A stretch of 64,000 nt of DNA from Amblyornis subalaris (Eukaryota > Chordata > Aves > Passeriformes > Ptilonorhynchidae), in NCBI GenBank assembly GCA_018881555.1, contig JACAXG010000002.1, forward strand, positions 22,209,183 through 22,273,182. Reading direction: 5' to 3'. Made by a program: the position numbers and the translations under genes. Under the pieces are notes generated by a model. It had not been told where the DNA came from and did not search any database. It saw nothing but the letters and a program-made list of their open reading frames with translations. Below are positions 61,301 to 64,000 of the stretch, piece after piece. Numbering within the stretch: the stretch's first letter is position 1; each line of letters opens with the position of its first letter.

Positions 61301-63667
61301 AAGCTTCATTTCCATGTGAAAAAAAAATAAGGAAAAGCTTGTGCTGTATCTCTAGGCAGGGAGCCAGTTTCAAGGAAGTAAAAGTAGGCTCAATAGTTTT
61401 AAACAGTGAAGTCCATGTAAGTAAGGCTTTTCATCATTATTGCAATTTTGTTCTCAGGACCAGAAATAAAAAGTGACAAAAGCATTGAAGGAAATCTGTT
61501 CTTGTGAGATTTTCGTATGAGCCTTAGAACATGGATGCTACTCAGACAGAGATCATGAAAATGGGAAAGAATGTGTCTAAACTTGGATTTTTTTCATGCA
61601 AAATCCAACCACCTCTTCTGTCAGTTGAACTTTGAAGTTCAACCATGGATCTGGAATCCAGAACAATTTCCCTTTTATCCTGTATATTTTAATGCTAATT
61701 TTTTTGTTTGGTTTTGTTTGGTTTCCAATGCTCATTAGTGCACCAGTGCTTAGGTCTGAATACTGTTCCTTAGGAGGTTTCTTTGTATGAGGACAATGCT
61801 ATAAAATGAATGTCACTAATGCTGCATTATAAGGCAGTGAATGTCGTCATGTTTTATCTGTCTGCTATGCCAAATATTTAATAGGTAATAAGGACCTCCT
61901 CAGTTCCTTATCTTGAGGTAGCTTCCTTTCATGCCTGTTGTTTTCACAGCCAGAACTTGTATTTGTTCATGGTAACACCTCTGAGAAGGTTTTAACACAT
62001 ATTATCTCACCTCAGTCTCCCCGTCAGCAGAGGATTCTGCTTAACAAAATCTTGTAGGGATCCTTCCATATATCCTCTGGGTTGTGTGCTGTTATTAGTC
62101 AAGGAAAAGCAAAGCCCTGGCTATCAGTAAGAAAAGCCTCAAATCGGTGAAATGGAGCTATGGGACATAGAGCTGGTGGAGATTAGTTTTAGCACCTAAA
62201 AAAGCAGTAAGTGGGAAATTGTCCATAGTGGACCAGAAGGTGCTAATTGCTAACAGTCAACATGGGAGCAAGCATCAGCAGCTTGCCACCAAAAATAAAT
62301 TACTTCTAAAAGCCACATCACATATGCTACAAATGAAAGCAACAAATCTACTAGACATCATTAAAAAGAGAAAAAAATACTAAACTGCTATTTTTTTTGT
62401 TCTTCTGGAAAACAAGAAATGAGGGAGCAATGGAAATGTCTTCTGAACAGACGGGAACCATAAATCCTTAAGGGCCAGGTTCTGTGAGAGTAGGGCTCCA
62501 CACTGCAAGCAGTTCCTTGCATTTTAATGCAACAAGTTACTGAGTATTTTCAGCCCACCCGTACTGAGGTATGGCAATAATTTGCTGGTTCAGAAACGTT
62601 TTTATGAACCTCTGTATGTGTGGATGAATTCTGTTTCTAGGCCAAGTGATGAGGTTATAGCATATGTCAATGGAAATATAGTTCTCCCTATAGTAACTGT
62701 AATGGCTTAGATTTGACATATAATCAAATGTGATCTGTTCCCCTGAATGACCTAGAGACCCCTGTGAGACTGGTAAGACTGCAGACCTGTTACTGGTGTA
62801 TCATTTTTTTATGCATTTCTGTCTCAGGTTGGTTTATGCCATTAGTATCTCAGCCGCATGTAATTTCCTGATGTATCTGCTCTTCAAGTGTGTATCTCCA
62901 TTTAGATACATGGCATCCCTCTCAATGTCCCTCCTGCTTCACCAAAATTGACCAAAACCAGCTACTTGAAGGAAAACAGAGCTCTATATAGGAGTTGTTT
63001 TTTTTTACTCCAGGCTTGTCATCTATTTTTTGAATGATAGAAAGGATAAATGCCTCTTTTTACTTAATTTCATTCAATTAGCAAAGTTATATTAACCCAA
63101 AGCTAGTATTATGCACTTAACATAGGTAGATGTAACAGAATTTCTTTTATATTAACACCTTTTTTTGTTAGTTGCCAACAAGGATGATCCTGTTTGCCTG
63201 GGAAACAAAGAAAATACATGATTTAAGCTGATCAAACTATATTAGATATCATGTACTTCGGACAATATGAGTTGTACCATTGAGATGAAATGTCTTCTGG
63301 AAAGGCATCGATCCTGTCAGAATTTCCTCTTCACTGAGGATGACAAGGGAGTGATTTTGATTAGAAAAGATCCATTTCATCACTGTTCAGTTTCCTAAGC
63401 GTGGTCATGCCACTGCTGTAAAACAAAGAGCTTGGTTATCCTTCCAGTGTCAAACAAAATGTGCAAAGCTGCGGCCGAGTAGCTTTATGGTCCTATCTGC
63501 CTGTGGGAGAAGTGGTCCTTAGTCCCTCAAGGCAACAACCCAGCCCACACGCTGGCCCGCAAACACATGGCAGACATTGCAAGAAGCTGTGGCATTGCCC
63601 TTGAAGCACAGGGAAAGGCATGTCCAGCTGGCCCATCTCTTCCTTTTGACAAAGGTAGGCAGAGACA
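58394..63667. other. Intron 2 sequence without a gene
   Basis: AT-rich unique sequence. No exon, RNA gene or transposon is recognised. Chance open frames reach about 105 codons (58758-59075, minus strand) without supporting features. Confidence 0.6.
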
Positions 63668-63858
63668 GGACAAGGAGGTGTGGCTTTAAACTGAAAGAAA
63701 GGCTTAGGTGCCGCATCGCTGGAAATGTTCCAGGCCAGGTTGGATGGGGCTCTGAGCAACTTGGCCTAGTGGAAGGTGACCCTGCCCATGGCAAGGGGAT
63801 TGGAACTGGATGATCTTCAAGATCTCTTCCAACCCAAACCGTTCTCTGATTCTATGAT
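63668..63858 (+). mobile_element. CR1 LINE, 3' end with an internal deletion
   Basis: A 5' piece (GGTGTGGCTTTAAACTGAAA) joins abruptly to the 3' block (GGTGCCGCATCGCTGGAAAT). This skips about 100 bases that are present between the same two landmarks in the copy at 134-726. It then follows the usual order (ggttggatggggctctgag, ccctgcccatggc, ggaactggatgatc, tcttccaacccaaacc) to GATTCTATGATTT. Confidence 0.92.
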
Positions 63859-64000
63859 TTTCATAGCCTTCCCAGTGCAAGGGGCCACGCTGATGCTGGG
63901 TTGTAAAAATGAAACACAGCAGCAAGGATGGCTTGGAACCAGTGAAAAATAATGACCTTCAGGTCTTTGGTATTCTCATAGCAGCGCTGCAGAATCTCCC

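Larger units (their letters stand above)
58388..64000 (+). other. SLC35F1: SLC35F1 intron downstream of the exon (probably intron 2, 3' end outside the window)
   Basis: This starts at the GTAAGT donor and runs past the end of the window. I looked for sequence encoding the next part of the transporter (the loop and third helix) and did not find it, so the intron is at least 5.6 kb long. It is AT-rich unique sequence apart from one CR1 3' end at 63668-63858. Confidence 0.85.

Noticed and set aside
1..64000. Prokaryotic-type systems (operons, CRISPR, toxin-antitoxin, phage)
   Set aside because: There is no dense coding, no regularly spaced repeats and no prokaryotic gene; all recognisable content is vertebrate.

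Overview
The window looks like bird nuclear DNA, almost all of it the inside of one large gene. Three things point to a bird. There are many 5'-truncated CR1 LINE copies, several ending in the ATTCTATGAT-type 3' tail. There is one full-length solo LTR and one LTR remnant of a type abundant in bird genomes. The DNA is AT-rich and CpG-poor, with long stretches lacking open reading frames, as in vertebrate introns. Nothing looks prokaryotic: there are no operons, no dense coding and no CRISPR arrays. The LTR type suggests a neoavian, possibly a passerine, but the species cannot be fixed from sequence alone.

The only coding sequence I can support is one internal exon on the + strand at 58212-58387. 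It encodes 58 whole residues plus one base of a split codon at each end, between a good polypyrimidine-tract acceptor and a perfect GTAAGT donor. The peptide contains ALGQVLSLLICGIGLTSKYL and SEDFHANTPVFQS, which I recognise as the first two membrane helices of SLC35F1, a DMT-superfamily solute carrier. I take it as exon 2. Positions 1-58211 would then be intron 1 (its 5' end lies outside the window) and 58388-64000 the start of intron 2. No first exon, CpG island, promoter or next exon is visible.

Layout: CR1 at 134-726 and 2068-2231; unique intron to 15.99 kb; CR1 (minus) at 15994-16185; solo LTR (minus) at 19218-19668; CR1 at 20965-21329; a G-quadruplex cluster at 22345-22390 beside an old CR1 scrap (minus); unique intron with simple repeats to 36.8 kb; old CR1 copies at 36785-37014 and 38585-39750; CR1 (minus) at 41275-41612; LTR remnant (minus) at 42728-42860; CR1 at 45598-46150; unique intron to 53.9 kb; a CR1 tail at 53927-53984; the exon at 58.2 kb; intron 2 with one CR1 at 63668-63858.

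I did not find a new biological system. The items most worth checking are the G-quadruplex cluster, a perfect 26-bp palindrome at 32343-32368, three stretches that read like conserved non-coding elements, and a CpG-containing open frame at 41.8-42.1 kb that no repeat I recognise explains.
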